Assembly (NCBI RefSeq): GCF_901933205.1
Contig: NC_044600.1
Coordinates: 9,648,501-9,712,500 of the forward strand
Source: Camarhynchus parvulus
Lineage: Eukaryota > Chordata > Aves > Passeriformes > Thraupidae
Length of the DNA stretch: 64,000 nucleotides
Direction of reading: 5' to 3'
Shown piece by piece: positions 11,902 to 23,600 of this stretch. The notes below the pieces were generated by a model. The model saw nothing but the letters and a program-made list of their open reading frames with translations, was not told where the DNA came from and ran no database searches. The position numbers were made by a program, and so were the translations under genes. The stretch's first letter is position 1. Each line of letters begins with the position of its first letter.

Positions 11902-12480
11902 AAAATGGCGGCGAAGCTTCTGGAAGTTTGGCGGGGGGACACGGGATCGCGGTGCGCGGCGGCGATGAGAGGCCGGGCCGGGGCCCGCGGCGCCCGGGCC
12001 CGCGCGGGGCGCCAGGCCGGTTGGCCGCGGGGACTGCGCGCAGCCAAGATGGAGGACGGCGGGGCCGAGCCGCGAAAACACTCCAGCCCCCCGCTTCCCC
12101 ACCCCCCGTTCCCGGCGCGCCGCGGCGGGGAGGGGGGAGGCGAGCGGAGCGCGAGTGAGAGAGCGAGAGGGCGCCGAAAGCGGCCCCCCTGCCCGCCCCG
12201 GCCCCCTTCCTCCTCCCCAGAGCCGGCCGCGGGCAGGCCGGGCCCGGCGCTCGGCGAGCTAAAATGGAGAACCGCCTTCTCCTCCTCCTCCTCCTCCCCC
12301 CTTCTGCCGAGCCGAACAGGGGCTGCCGGCAAGATGGAGGACTCGGGCATTGTGTGCGTGGGGTGTGTGTGCGGGCGAGCCGGGCCGGGCCGCTCGGGTG
12401 GGCAAGCCAGGGGAATGGGGTTGGGGTCCGAGCCGCGCTCGGGGGGAGCGCTGGGCCGCGCAGAGAAAATGGTGGGGCGG
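11902..12480 (+). promoter_or_regulatory. cluster of five YY1-like AARATGG motifs
   Basis: Five copies of AAAATGG or AAGATGG on the + strand occur at about 11903 (AAAATGGCGGC, full YY1 core), 12046 (AAGATGGAGG), 12261 (AAAATGGAGA), 12331 (AAGATGGAGG) and 12466 (AAAATGGTGG). All lie within 600 bases just downstream of the candidate first exon. YY1 favours AANATGGCGGC in this position and orientation. Only the first copy is a full match. Confidence 0.45.
12277..12300. repeat. (CTC)n polypyrimidine tract
   Basis: A run of CTC/TCC triplets inside the CpG island, mirrored on the other strand by the GGA-rich tract at 13037-13077. Confidence 0.7.
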
Positions 12481-13036
12481 CTGCCGGTGCCCCGGGGTCG
12501 AATGTCGGGGGAGGCCGCGGGCAGGGGACTCGCACCCCTGACAGCGGTCCCTTCTCCCTGCTCCCCGCCGCCCAGCAGCCGAGTTCTTCCTTTTAGCCCG
12601 CTCCCGGCGGCTTCCCCGCGCAGGGAAGTGCCGAGGGATCGGGGTTTGTCCCCTCAGTCTCTCTTCCCAGAGCTGGGGAACTCTGGCCGCCCTTCCCCGT
12701 GATTGCATGGGAGGGCTGGCGGAAGCGGGGCTCCTTCGGCCCGAGTGAGGATGTAGGTAGGGACTGACCTGCACCTTCCCCCCCGCCTCCATTCGCTGCC
12801 CCCCCGCCCCGGCGCCCAGCTTGGCGAAGGCCTTTGTGGGTCGAGTTTTCCACTCCGAGTGACTTTGGCCGAGCTCCTCGGCTGCTGTCCGCTAAGAGGA
12901 AGAGTTGTGGCAGTTTCCGTTCGGCTTCCTTTATTTTTTTTTTTGTAAAGAAAGGGCGCTTGCCAACTTGTGCCGGGGACGCCCGATGCCTGGAGCCGCG
13001 TGTTGCTGGAACCCTGCTGGGCTCTCGCCGGCCCCG

Positions 13037-13077
13037 GTGGGGGAGGGGGGCAGGAGGAGGAGGAGGAGGAAGGAGAA
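13037..13077. repeat. G-rich / (GGA)n polypurine tract
   Basis: GGGGGAGGGGGG followed by repeated GGA triplets. It is a candidate for triplex or G-quadruplex structure just upstream of the E2F-like site and the second splice donor. Confidence 0.65.
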
Positions 13078-13094
13078 TGCTTCTTACTGGGGGG

Positions 13095-13104
13095 TTTTGG
13101 CGCC
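13095..13104. promoter_or_regulatory. E2F-like site TTTTGGCGCC
   Basis: Matches the E2F consensus TTTSGCGC. It lies 80 bases upstream of the donor at 13178, which would suit a cell-cycle-linked promoter for a cohesin gene. Confidence 0.4.
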
Positions 13105-13109
13105 ACTTT

Positions 13110-13177
13110 TGTTTTAGATAGTGCTCCTCTGCCCCCTCCTCCTCGGCACGCACTGAACTGAGCTGAACCCTGCCCAG
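13110..13177 (+). other. STAG2: candidate alternative STAG2 non-coding first exon
   Basis: A good donor CCCAG|GTAGGA begins at 13178, downstream of the E2F-like motif and of a C/T-rich stretch. The 5' boundary is not visible. This could be an alternative first exon or an unused donor. Confidence 0.3.
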
Positions 13178-13240
13178 GTAGGAAACGAGAGGCTTTCGTG
13201 GTGTTTCTCTTTTCTGGGCGCTTATTTTTTCTACACGGAT

Positions 13241-13296
13241 TAAAAAAAATATATATATATATAGATATACGTGTATATATAGATATGTATATATAG
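13241..13296. repeat. AT-rich simple repeat inside CpG island
   Basis: An A tract followed by (AT)n and variants with GATATA and GTATATA. It forms an abrupt 55-base AT-only island within the GC-rich promoter region. Confidence 0.8.
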
Positions 13297-13749
13297 TTGC
13301 TGCGGTTAGGGACGGAGGGACAGAGGAGTGAGCGGCCGCAGATGGCTGGGCTGGGAGGCCCTGTTTTCCGGGAATTCCTCTCCCTGCCCGAGCGCATCCC
13401 TTGGTGCTGGGCGTGCTGGCCTTGGGGGCCCGCACCGCTGTGCTCCCGGCCGCGCTGCCTCCATGCCTTCCTCTGTTCTGCTAGCGTTGTATAATTCGTC
13501 TACCCCGTGGAAATCTGGGACCCACCGACCTCATTTTTTTTTTCCCTCTCTCCTCGCCCCCGCGAGCGGCCGTGGAAGCGATCGGGCTCCTCTGTCGCTG
13601 CTTTTATTTATTTATTGGACTGTCCGCGCCCGGCTCTCCTTTCTTGTGTTCCCACGGGATGCGGCGTTAGGAGGTGACACAAAGTTTCGATCACCGCCGA
13701 GTCCGGTGTTGTAGTTACTGAGGGGGAGTGTGTGCTTGGTTGTTTAGTT

Positions 13750-13825
13750 TGGTGTTGGTTTTTTTTTTTGTTTATTTGTTTGTTTGTTTGGGTTTTTTAA
13801 TTTGTTTTATTTTTAATTACTTTTT
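13750..13825. repeat. T/G-rich low-complexity stretch
   Basis: Long T runs with GTTTG units (TTTGTTTGTTTGTTTGG). It separates the first part of the CpG island from the GC-richest part at 13.83-14.25 kb. Confidence 0.6.
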
Positions 13826-14050
13826 GGCAGCCCGGGTAGCGCTGCTGCCCCCTTCCCGCCTGCCCTGCCCGCGCTCGAAAGCTCTCCCTTCCCGTTCGCT
13901 CCCCGAGCCACACCCTGGCGTGTCCGGTCTCCCGAGGCGCCGGAGCCGCCGCTGTGACCCCGCGTTGTCGCTGCGCGGCCCGGGGCCGCCGCCCGGCGCG
14001 GTTGCGGGGGGCCGTGCCGGCGGGCCCGGGCGGGCGGGCGGTTGCCCAAG

Positions 14051-14113
14051 TGCGTCACGGCGGCCCCGCCGGGCCTGCTCGCCGCGCCTCGGGCCGCGCC
14101 CGCCGCCCATTGG
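14051..14113. promoter_or_regulatory. CRE-type TGCGTCAC and inverted CCAAT box
   Basis: TGCGTCAC at 14051-14058 and ATTGG (CCAAT on the other strand) at 14109-14113 lie 50 bases apart in the GC-richest block. ATF/CREB and NF-Y sites at this spacing are common in core promoters. I see no strong donor downstream to 14.4 kb, so transcription could run in either direction. Confidence 0.4.
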
Positions 14114-14319
14114 CCGCCGCCGCGCGGGAGGCGGCCGCTTCCTCCGCGCCCGGCCGGGCCCCTCCGCTCCGCTCCCCGTCCCGCTGGCGCGGCTCGCCGG
14201 GTGCTGGGAGGGAACCGGCGGAAAACGCCTTTTGCATCGCTTCTCTGGAAGCCGTTGCACGATCGCTTTCGGGCGCTCTGGGAGTTTTGTTGAATCCTGT
14301 GTTAAATGACCAAGATTGA

Positions 14320-16930
14320 GAGTTCCTAGCGTTTCCTACAGCGAGGTGTTGCTCTCCAAGCATAAGTGTCCCTGTTAAGTCTCCCTGTTAACTCTTGGCA
14401 GCTCCGTCTCGATTTGTGATTGATTACTTCTTTCTCGTTCGTAGTGCTTCCCCATTCGAAACAACTTTTTCCGTTTTTCATAGTCTCTTTTCTTTAAATC
14501 AGTAGTCTATTTAGTATTATTCCTGGAGTATTTATCTGGTGTTGACCTCTCCCAAGACTTACCCATGTGCAGGCTGGCTGATGGTGTGCAGAGAAATAAA
14601 TACCACGAGTGATTGTGCAATTGACCGTCATTAATCTCTGTCATCTTGATATCACTTGTTCATTATCCTCAACTCATAATTTTGTGGATCTGTCTTCCTG
14701 GTGATCAGTCACAAATTCAGTACCACAGATCTGGTATAGGGCTCTTTATTGGGTAACGTAGTTTGTTTTCTTTTATGGCACAATAACAGTTTCATTGCTA
14801 AATGAAACAGGGTGTGAGAAATGCATTGCTTTTAGCATAAACATGAATATTTTTTGCTGCTGAAAGCCTTGGACGTCAACGGGCTGGAATCCCCACACTG
14901 TTCTGCTTAATCAAAGACTAAAAAAATTTCAAAGTTATACAAAGGAGAAAAATATCGATTGAATCTCATCTCTGACAAATAGATCTTGCTATGTAACTCA
15001 TATGGCTCATGTTGGTCCTTCTGGCCAAAACCAGTGACATTTCATTGTGTTGTCTACAGGTGGGCTTTGTGCAACCTGTAACACAAACCCCTGAATTTGT
15101 GTTGCTGTTGTTTGTATTAAGTTAGCTGTAGTAAACTTAAAGTTGGCTGTTGTATAAGCTTAAATTCAACCAACCAAAAAACCCACAGGCATGGAACTGG
15201 GAGATACGAGAGACTTTAATTTTCTGTGATACTTCCTAGCCTTCAGATAACTTCCAAGTTATATACTTAGGCCAGAGTTATGCTTTTGGAGCTTTTTCAT
15301 ACATTTACTGTTTCAAGAAGATAATGCTGGATAAAGTCAATAACTAATGTAAGGACTTGTTAAACTTGTATTTAAGAAGTTAAGGTAAAATTTATGTACA
15401 GCTCTCATCTTTTAGATATAAAGTCTTGATGTTTTGCGACTGATAACAAATTAATTTGAGTTGATTTAAATCAAGGATTCTGTAATATTTGAATATATCT
15501 TTAAAAAACTGGCTTCTGTGAACTGACAAAAAATTACTATTTCATAGCTTATTAAAATACTTAGTTTAAAAATGCATTATGTTACTTGAATAGCATTAAT
15601 TTTATAAATTGGAGTAGTCAGTTAGCTGGTTGGTAATCTAACTCAGATTCCATAAATATGTCACATTTGAACTTTACGTGTTCAAGTCTTTCAACATTTG
15701 AAGTGATATAATTTTCACTTGGAAGGAGTGTAAATAGAATTGTCAGTTAAATACTCTCTAGGTTTATTTCATCTCACTATAACTTACCAGTAGCAACTGA
15801 ATTATAAAAAAATAATGTAGACAGCTTCTCTTGAATATTACATGCTACTGCAGTCTCCTGTAGAAAATAGCTGCAGGCAACAAACCACTTGAAAGTTCCT
15901 GCTCTTGGTGGTGGGAGCAACTGTGTTAGACTTAGTTAAGTCATGAAATGATGTTGGCACATCAAAGCTTTATAAACTTTTTAAAATTAGATTGCTCTTT
16001 GTCACTTATGGCTCAAATTTAGAATGATTCCAGAATCCTCGTTTGTCATTTTCATTTGTGGTCTTACTGTCTCAGTTGTTTTGCTGCAGGCAAATATTTT
16101 AGGAGAGATGAGCTTTTCTGAGACTTGTGTGCCAGTAAAAACAGGTTACATGTTTTACAGAAACCTGAAATACTTCAGTTGATTATTTTCACCAAATGAG
16201 TCCCAGAAAATAAGCAAATATTTCTGCTTGTTACTTGTGCTTGTTGGTTGTGGTACTGGAATTCTGTGTTCTGTCAGATGAGACAAAGTTTCCAGCTTAG
16301 TGTGATCTCTGCCTACCATGGCCATTTCTTCTCTGACTGATTTGAAAACTTAGAAGAATACTGTAGGTGTGAATTTCCAAAATGGTACTGTTGGGTTTTG
16401 GTGGTGGATGTTGTTTTGTTTTGTGTTGTTTGTTTGTTTGTTCCTCCTTTTTCCTCTTTTCTGTTTTTTTTGATGTGTGTAATTAAGAAGACATACTGGA
16501 TAGAGGAATATGTTGTCGATTTGGTCTCTGTCAATGAGATGTGAGAATTTCCAAGAGCATCATCTGGTTCAGTACTTGTTTTGTCATGGAAAGAAGTGAT
16601 TGATAGCAGCCACCAACATACCAGTTTAATACTCTTAAATAAAAGCTTTGCTCTCTTTCTCAGCATCACTTACAACATTCATATTCTGAAAGCTTCATCT
16701 TATATGAGGATCATTGACAAAGAAGAAGAGTGATAATCTAGTCCTTGGGAAACAGAGGTGAGCAGGAAATTGGAGGTTTAGGCTGGAAAAAAAGCTTGCA
16801 CACAGCAAATATATGGAGGAATGGAAAGAACTCTTTTTCATATGCATCACAAGAACTTAAATGGTGACATAGCCTATAGTTGTGGTTTCGATTCAGTGCC
16901 GTCCAGCGTTTTAGGTGATCTTCCCTTTAA
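14320..16930 (+). other. STAG2: STAG2 first-intron region, segment between CpG islands
   Basis: AT-rich DNA with no open frame of note and no recognisable repeat except a GTTTG stretch near 16,425-16,445. Nothing else can be supported. Confidence 0.55.
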
Positions 16931-17335
16931 ACTCAAAGGCTGAGTGCGGATGAAAGTTCCTCAAGGTCCCGTAGTTTCCGGTCATTGGCACCGGCAGTCG
17001 TGCGGCGTGGGCTGCTCTGGGGCTCCTTTTGCCTCCTGCCGCTGCCGTCCTTTAGCTCCGCGCAGAGGTGGAGCGGGATGGGGCTGCGGGCGGATGAAAC
17101 CCCAGTTCCGAGCGGGGCGCCCCTCCCGACCGGGCGCGGGGCGTGCCGAGCTCCCGGTGGGTGCAGCGGCTGCCCCCGGTCCCCAGGGGGCGCCCCGGCG
17201 GCGGGGCCCGCGCGGGGAGGGGGCGCAGGGGGCGGCGGGAGCGCCTTCGGTCACCCTGGCAGTGTCGCTTCTGCGGAGCTGCAGCTCTTGCGCCAGCGTT
17301 TGTTCGGCTAAAAGGCTGCTTTGAAGAGTACACCG
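16930..17335. promoter_or_regulatory. second, isolated CpG island within STAG2 intron 1
   Basis: About 400 bases with dense CpG and high GC, sharply bounded by AT-rich sequence on both sides and about 2.6 kb from the main island. It holds a CTCF-like motif at 17180 and GC boxes (GGGGCGC, GGGGGCGG). Overlapping open frames on both strands are of a length expected from composition and show no known domain. It may be an alternative STAG2 promoter, an intronic enhancer or an antisense-RNA promoter. Confidence 0.6.
17180..17193 (+). promoter_or_regulatory. CTCF-like motif in the second CpG island
   Basis: TCCCCAGGGGGCGC matches the 3' nine positions of the CTCF core (AGGGGGCGC) exactly and most of the 5' part. 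It has the same orientation as the motif at 11653. Confidence 0.5.
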
Positions 17336-20300
17336 GTGAAGCTCTTCCATGCAGTGAACAGGTTTCGTGTTTGGAGATTAGTACAGTCATTTCAGTTGGC
17401 TTTTTATGTTAGGAAAAAAAAACTGCTTTCAAAAAGTTCTGCATCTTTGTAGTTTAAGGGTAATAAGCCTTGGGATCTGATGTGACTTTTGACAAGGTCG
17501 AGTATTTACTTAAGAGTGATGTAGCAAAAACTCATTTTGAGAGTACAAGGTTAAAATTGTAGTTTTAATCCTATGCTGTTTTAGCTAGAATGTATTTTCC
17601 TTAAATATTCTCATCTTGAAGTTCATAAAAATCTGGTAAAGTTGGAAATTAATTTTTTTTGTGAGAATAAATACAAAGTAATGGCAATCTCTGAAGGTGA
17701 CCCTCATTTAGATCATCATAGACAATTGTAGGACTGGTGTTGGTTTGTTGAATTTGGGAAGCTTGTATCAAGAAAGATGTTTCAGTGTTCGGTGGGTATC
17801 AACATATAAACTGTGTTCTTTTTTTCTCAATCCTGTCAATTTGATGGGTGAGATCAAACTGAGACTAGACCAGAACCCTAGATTTAATGGTTAGGCCATT
17901 CCATTATTTCACAGAATACTCAATCAGTTTTTAGTATCTCTGTATTTCCAAGTTTTCCACTGTTTAATTTTCCTAGATCTGTGAGATCTTGGGTAGAGAA
18001 GAGGGGAAGGGAAACCTTTCACAACATATTTTGAGATCTTGCACCCAATTTTGGAGACAGGATTGTGGGAAAATTTAATCCCCCAGGGTACCCCTGTGGC
18101 TTTCATGTGGCACCTGGCTTTTCCTAGCCTTTACTGGCTACAGATTTGCATGGAGGAGCCCAGGACTAGTCTCTATTTAAACTTGTTTATGCCAATTTGA
18201 GTCAGAAATGAAGGACATGTAGGACTAGATTTGTGTGCAAATACCTCTTGTGTTATTTAGGGAAAATAATTCAGTGGTCTGATAACTGCCTTGTCCAGGT
18301 ATATACTTCATTGTTGTCTATTCTGCACATTTTTTAATTGTGTAGTTAGCTGTGATTTCTGCCTTTGGAAGGCTTATTTTTGTAAAAGAATATGATCAGA
18401 AGAGGGAGTAGATGTTAGAAGATTGGCATATATAGCAGGGTAGTTTGTGATCTGTGATTGAGAGGCTGATCACAATACCTACCCAAAAAAGTATCTGAGA
18501 ACATGTGTTGGTTGGTTTTGGGTTTCTTTGTGAATTTTTTTTGGTGGGTAGGTAAATGGTTTATTTTCTTATGGCTCTGAATTTAATGGCTTATTAGTCC
18601 TGCCCTTACACAACCTTATATGCATTTTACTTTTTATGCTTTATTTCAGTAAATGTTAGTTATTATATTAGAGCAAGGGAATATGTGTGACACTAGAAAT
18701 AATTTTGTTTTCTGCAGCAGTTTTTTGTTACTGCTTCTGTATAGCTCTAGAGAAGAAAGTATTTTTGTATCTGTTCAATGGTTGATAGAACAAGCTGATG
18801 ACTTCTGCTTGTGTTTTGAAAAAGGTCTCAAAAGGTGCCTGTTGCCATATAATGGATCTCTCTGCAGTGGTTTAGATTTATAAGAACTATAGCTGAAATT
18901 TTAGGGTTTCCTATTAACAAAATAATGAATCTGAATATACTGACATTTCAGAAAAGACAAAACATTCCTGAAACTACTGACTATTTGAAAAAGTAACAAC
19001 TTAAGTGTGTATATTTTATTTAGTTGTGGTTGCATTCCAAGTTTGGCTTTGGAGTTGCTGCAAAGGTTTGGTGAGATGCTGCTTAGCTTGTGGCCTGTGG
19101 GTGATGTGGAGGACACCTGACCCTACCTGCAGGCTGCCCTCAGGTTCCTCCCTGCTCCAGTGGTACCTCAGTGCAGGCAGTGCAGGCACCATGTGCTGGA
19201 CACTGCCCTGATGCTCCTGGGAGGGGTGTGCTGTGCTTGGTGAGCTCACATAGCGAACAGGAATTAATGCAATTATTTTCCTGTTGCTTAGGCCATATGA
19301 ACTGGCTGCAAAGAGATGGGCATTGTTGATGGGGAGGTAATGTTGCAGTTCTTGGTTATGGCTGAATTGCAATTTTTTCCTGAACATAGGATTTTGGCCT
19401 CAGTTTTAAGGCCTTCCTTGCAGCATCCTATCTGGGCAAAAGAAAATTGACTTCTGCTCTGTTTACAAATAAAAATAAGCTGTTCAAGCTAAGACTTTTT
19501 CAGTCTTTCATGCTATTACCTGTTATTCCTTTATGTAAAACTTTTGGTTCATCCCATAATAAGGAGCAACTGAAAATTTGGACCATATCAAGTGTTAGTA
19601 AGCAGATAATAAGCAAGTGATATAATTGGTTGGTGTTTTTCTTTTTTGGTCAGAGTATAATGTTCCAACAAGGAGAGTTCATTATAAGTAGAGTTTGTAT
19701 GGAGTAGGGGTGTGAATATTAGAGGTCTGTATGTTTTCATCTCTTATTTTTTAATGTGCTGTGGGTATTTGAATGTATAGATTACTGAAGTTACAAAAAT
19801 CCCCAATGTAAGTTGTAAATGTGAGGAACACAGCTTCATAATTCATACATTTGAGGTGTCTGGTTTTCAATTTGAAGGTGACTGACTGACAGCAGTCCTG
19901 GAATAAGACATTTTTTATAATTATGGATATATTGATGAACTAATTTAATTTGTGTAAGATGGTGGTGCATCCTGACCACTGGCCATTTCACTTCTGATTT
20001 TCTTAGAAACAGAGGACAGATTATGATGATGTTCTTTCCAAGGAAGGAAACTGGGAAAGCTTGATCAAGCCTTTTTTTTCAAAGCAAGAATGACCAGTGG
20101 CTGCAGTCTATATATCATGTGGCAGAGGTGTGTGCTTGCAGCAGGGAAATAGAGAAGAGAATTGATATAGTATATTTTGATTTAGGGTAAAGAATACAGT
20201 TTAAATATATTTGAACAGGAAAGACTACCATATTAATAATTTAAGATTAATAACCTAAGAATTCATAAAACCTGTCTGGTTTGTACTATTTGGAGATGGG

Positions 20301-20462
20301 AAGAGTATTCTTGCAGGGAAGTTCCAGTTTGGTGTGTGGCTCTATACTATTTTTGTTGTTTCTTATGTGCCTGTTGGACAACTGACATGAAATAAAGCTT
20401 GGTGTAATGAATGCACAGTTGCTTCCTAGAAGTAATGCCACAATGAAAAAATTGTCTTCTTG
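17336..20462 (+). other. STAG2: STAG2 first-intron region, no gene seen
   Basis: AT-rich intronic DNA. Short open frames on both strands have no recognisable content. A moderately GC-richer patch at 19070-19220 (CAGTGCAGG-type words) has no identifiable origin. Confidence 0.5.
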
Positions 20463-20640
20463 GTCACAGAATTGCTTAGGTGGGAAAGGACCCCTGGAGG
20501 TCTGATCCAGCCTTCTCCTTAAATCTTGTCCTGTAAGGCCATTTGTCAAGTTTTGAATGTCTCAGAGGATGAAGTTTCCTCAATGTCTCTGGCAATCTAT
20601 TAGACTGTTCCTATTGGAAGTTCCTTCTTTATTTCAGATT
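20463..20640 (-). mobile_element. CR1 LINE remnant, 3'-end-proximal part, antisense
   Basis: The + strand reads CACAGAATTGCTTAGGTGGG, then AAAGGACCCCTGGAGGTCTG, TTTTGAATGTCTCAGAGGATG, and later TGTCTCTGGCAATCT and TAGACTGTTCC. This order of words is that of the reverse complement of the last ~180 bases of avian CR1 elements. The copy is diverged, has small deletions, encodes nothing and cannot move. Orientation is opposite to STAG2. Confidence 0.75.
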
Positions 20641-23600
20641 TTAAAGTTATCTTAAATTCCTGAGAAGATTCATGTTTTTCACCCCCAGTATATGTTTAGA
20701 AAGTATCCCTTGATGTGGGAGGCTTGGAACTATAATGTCCCAGTTTAGAGCTGGTGATGGTTTTTTGCTGGGAATTTTAGAAAAAGAGTCAGGTAAATGG
20801 CTACTGAATGGCTTTTTGGTACCTACTTTTCCCTCTTGTTCCATGTGCTGTATTTATCCTTCTGTCTTTGCTCAGGCTTCACTTACTGTGTCTGACAAAG
20901 TCTTGCAAATAAAACTTCCTTTCCTAAGCATTTACCTGTTCACTTAAGTGCCATTCATACACTAATCAAAATGATTCTTCTTGCAGTTTTCATGTTTAAG
21001 CAGTGATATTTTTATTCCTTCTCATAAGTATTATTTCTAGAGATCTACAGTTCATTTGAAACTATGGTAACCAGAAAGGAAAGCTGCACAAGTATCTCTC
21101 TTGGATCTGTGGCATAGGTCTGTTGTTACTTGCCTAATAAACAATTGACTAAAGAAAAGGTGAAACTGGTTTTTGCATGTTGATTTATCAAATGTAGAAA
21201 TGGTTTAACAAGGCAACTGCTTCAATAACACTGGAAAATGTTTGGGTTTTCTTCCCCACTCAATTACATTTATTTTCAATATTCTACATTTAAGCTGTTC
21301 TTATTTTATTAAGTGTGCTTCCCTTCAACTGGTTTTGATAAGTTCTGTTTTCAAAACTGATATATTAGTATTTGATTAATTTTAAAATGTTTGTCAATTA
21401 AAAGGTATTGCTGATGCAGTGACATATATACTGTATTACCACTCTGCTATGAAACAAACCAGATTTTGTACACATGAGCTGTACAGATGAGCTGTAGCTT
21501 GACAGTTGAAATATAATTTAAAAAAAAATCAGCTTTTAGGAATTTTATTTATCTTGCTGCATTGCATTGTCTCTGTTATACTGCTCAATTTCTATTTGGC
21601 AGAACAGTGCTTTTATTAAAGTTAGCTTAGAGCCTCAGAGCAGTATTTAGTGCTAAACAGAAATTTTCAAAGGTGGCAAGACAGATTGTTTACATCAATA
21701 TGATATAAAAATGTCAAAAACATTTTTAGACACTTTCAGTTCAATAGCGTTAGATAGAAGAAAATACAGAAAGTCATCCTCTTCCTGTACAGTAGGTTAC
21801 TCATTAAGATTCTTCCTGTTCACCCCCAAATGCAGTAACAATCTCTGTAAAATTGAATTCTCAAGGGTTTTCCTTTTTGTGCCAAGAGGCTGTAAACTGC
21901 AAAGCATACCTTGCATTCAAAACTGGTTAGAGAACTTTGGTTTACAAGAGAGGATTTATGCATTATTGCATAAGCCTACAAATGAGTTTAGTCTTCCCCT
22001 ATCTCCAGTGAAGGGAAGCATGGAAAAATTCAAATGGTTCTTCTGGATGCAAGATTGACTCAATGTTCCTGGGAACTTGGGAATTTCAGAAACTTACTGA
22101 AGTTTTTCAGTTCCTTTACAATAAGCATTATTTGTTAGTGTATAAGGAGTTAAGCATCCTAGGAGATGAAATGAGACCACTATGATTAAGGAAAATATAG
22201 CAGGAAAGGTAGGAATGTGGAAGAAAATGGGGATGAATACTAGAGCCATTTCAAAAGTACCTTGTATGTCCAGTTCTATCATCTTCTCTTTTTTGTTGTG
22301 TTGTGGAATATATTGGCATTGAGTTATTAGATACATACATGCTTTAATGTAAAAACTGAATCTTAGAATACATTGCCAGATGTGGAAAGGTGCAGATGTT
22401 TGTTTTGAATGTTTAATTTTTGAATGCCAAACTATCAAACATTAAAGGCTTTTTGAATGGGATTTGGAGGGGAGAACTTAAACTGGCAATCTGTTGAAAA
22501 CAGTTTTTTCTGTCAGGGTAGTTGATGGAGAGACTAGTTACTTCATTGATGTGACAGAGCAGAATTGAGCAGTTATGTAACTAGGTAATTTTTCAACATA
22601 ACTTCACGTGCAGAGTTTCCTCTCTCATTCATAGTGTTCTTCCTTCCATACTTGTTCAAGCTACTCAAGATGAGCCTTCTCATTCACAGGGCCATTCCAT
22701 GAGTAGGTGCTGCTGCTGGGGTGGTTCTGTCCCTGTGTCCTGATCACATGTTCTGTTGTAGCCTTGTGCCTGTGTTTTATGGCCACTTCAGCCCTACAGG
22801 TGAACTGATTTAAGAAGAAAAGTATTTTTCTGTGGGTAAATTCCTGTGAAGTCAAATGTGTCCTGCTTCTGCATGAAAGAGGATATTGGAGCTTTTGGCT
22901 GGTAAGAATACAGAAATACTCAGTATTTCAGTAGGTGAAGTGCTTTATCACTTACCGTGTTCAGTAGTAGTAGCAATGTCTTCTGTTACCGTAGAGCCAG
23001 GAAAAGGAAACTTTATTCCTGCTGTCATCTACTTTTCTACCTGGTCTTACTCATAAAAACCATCAGGCTGGCATGGCAATTGCAAAAGTAGTCCTCTAAT
23101 CTCTGCAGTGATCTCCATTTTATCTTTTTTTTTTCCTCCCCTGAACTGTTGCAAAGTCTGTCATAGATCAATTAGAGCTCCACAAGGAAATTCAGGACTG
23201 TGGTTGATTTACATTAATTTATGCAGGCAGGAGGACGATGTACATTTTTCTCTGGTTTCAGCCTGTGTGCTGGTTAGAAATCGTGCAGGTGTTACTGGGA
23301 ATAAGATGGAAGGGGTAAGAGAAGATTTTTAGAACAGTTGCAGAAGATTTTTTTTGCAGCTTTGGTATGGTTAATCAGATGCTGTTGTAAAAACCCTGCT
23401 AGACCTCCTCCTTCAGCTGGATGCTTACCAGCCTGCTGTGGTTAGATCTTATTATGAGCCTTTGCACATTGAGTTTTCTGTGGTTCTTGGAAGCTGCAGT
23501 GCCAGTTCTATACATGAGGTCTGGCTTTGGCCTGTTTACAGAGTATGGACCATGCTATGCAATGATCTGAAGTCCCATCCCTCCTAGCTTTGGAGTTTTT

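Larger units (their letters stand above)
11150..14320 (+). promoter_or_regulatory. STAG2: major CpG island, STAG2 promoter region
   Basis: About 3.2 kb is strongly GC- and CpG-rich against an AT-rich background, with no TATA box in consensus context, as expected for a housekeeping promoter. Motifs seen are a perfect NRF1 core at 11553, a CTCF-like site at 11653, YY1-like motifs at 11902-12480, an E2F-like TTTTGGCGCC at 13095, a CRE half-site TGCGTCAC at 14051 and an inverted CCAAT (ATTGG) at 14109. Strong donors at 11893 and 13178 suggest at least two non-coding first exons. Long open frames occur on both strands here, but their composition is that of stop-poor GC-rich DNA and they lack known domains. 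Assignment to STAG2 rests on orientation and on the absence of another gene before 47.26 kb. Confidence 0.82.

Noticed and set aside
11114..12792. Many long open reading frames on both strands in the CpG island (up to 265 residues)
   Set aside because: They are a by-product of stop-poor GC-rich sequence. The frames overlap on both strands, are Ala/Pro/Arg/Gly-rich and have no domain.
12593..13435. 280-residue minus-strand open frame
   Set aside because: It passes through an (AT)n repeat and a GGA tract, shows no conserved motif and lies in the promoter island.
21711..22058. 115-residue open frame in STAG2 intron 1
   Set aside because: No domain, no flanking exon signals and AT-rich codon use like the surrounding intron.
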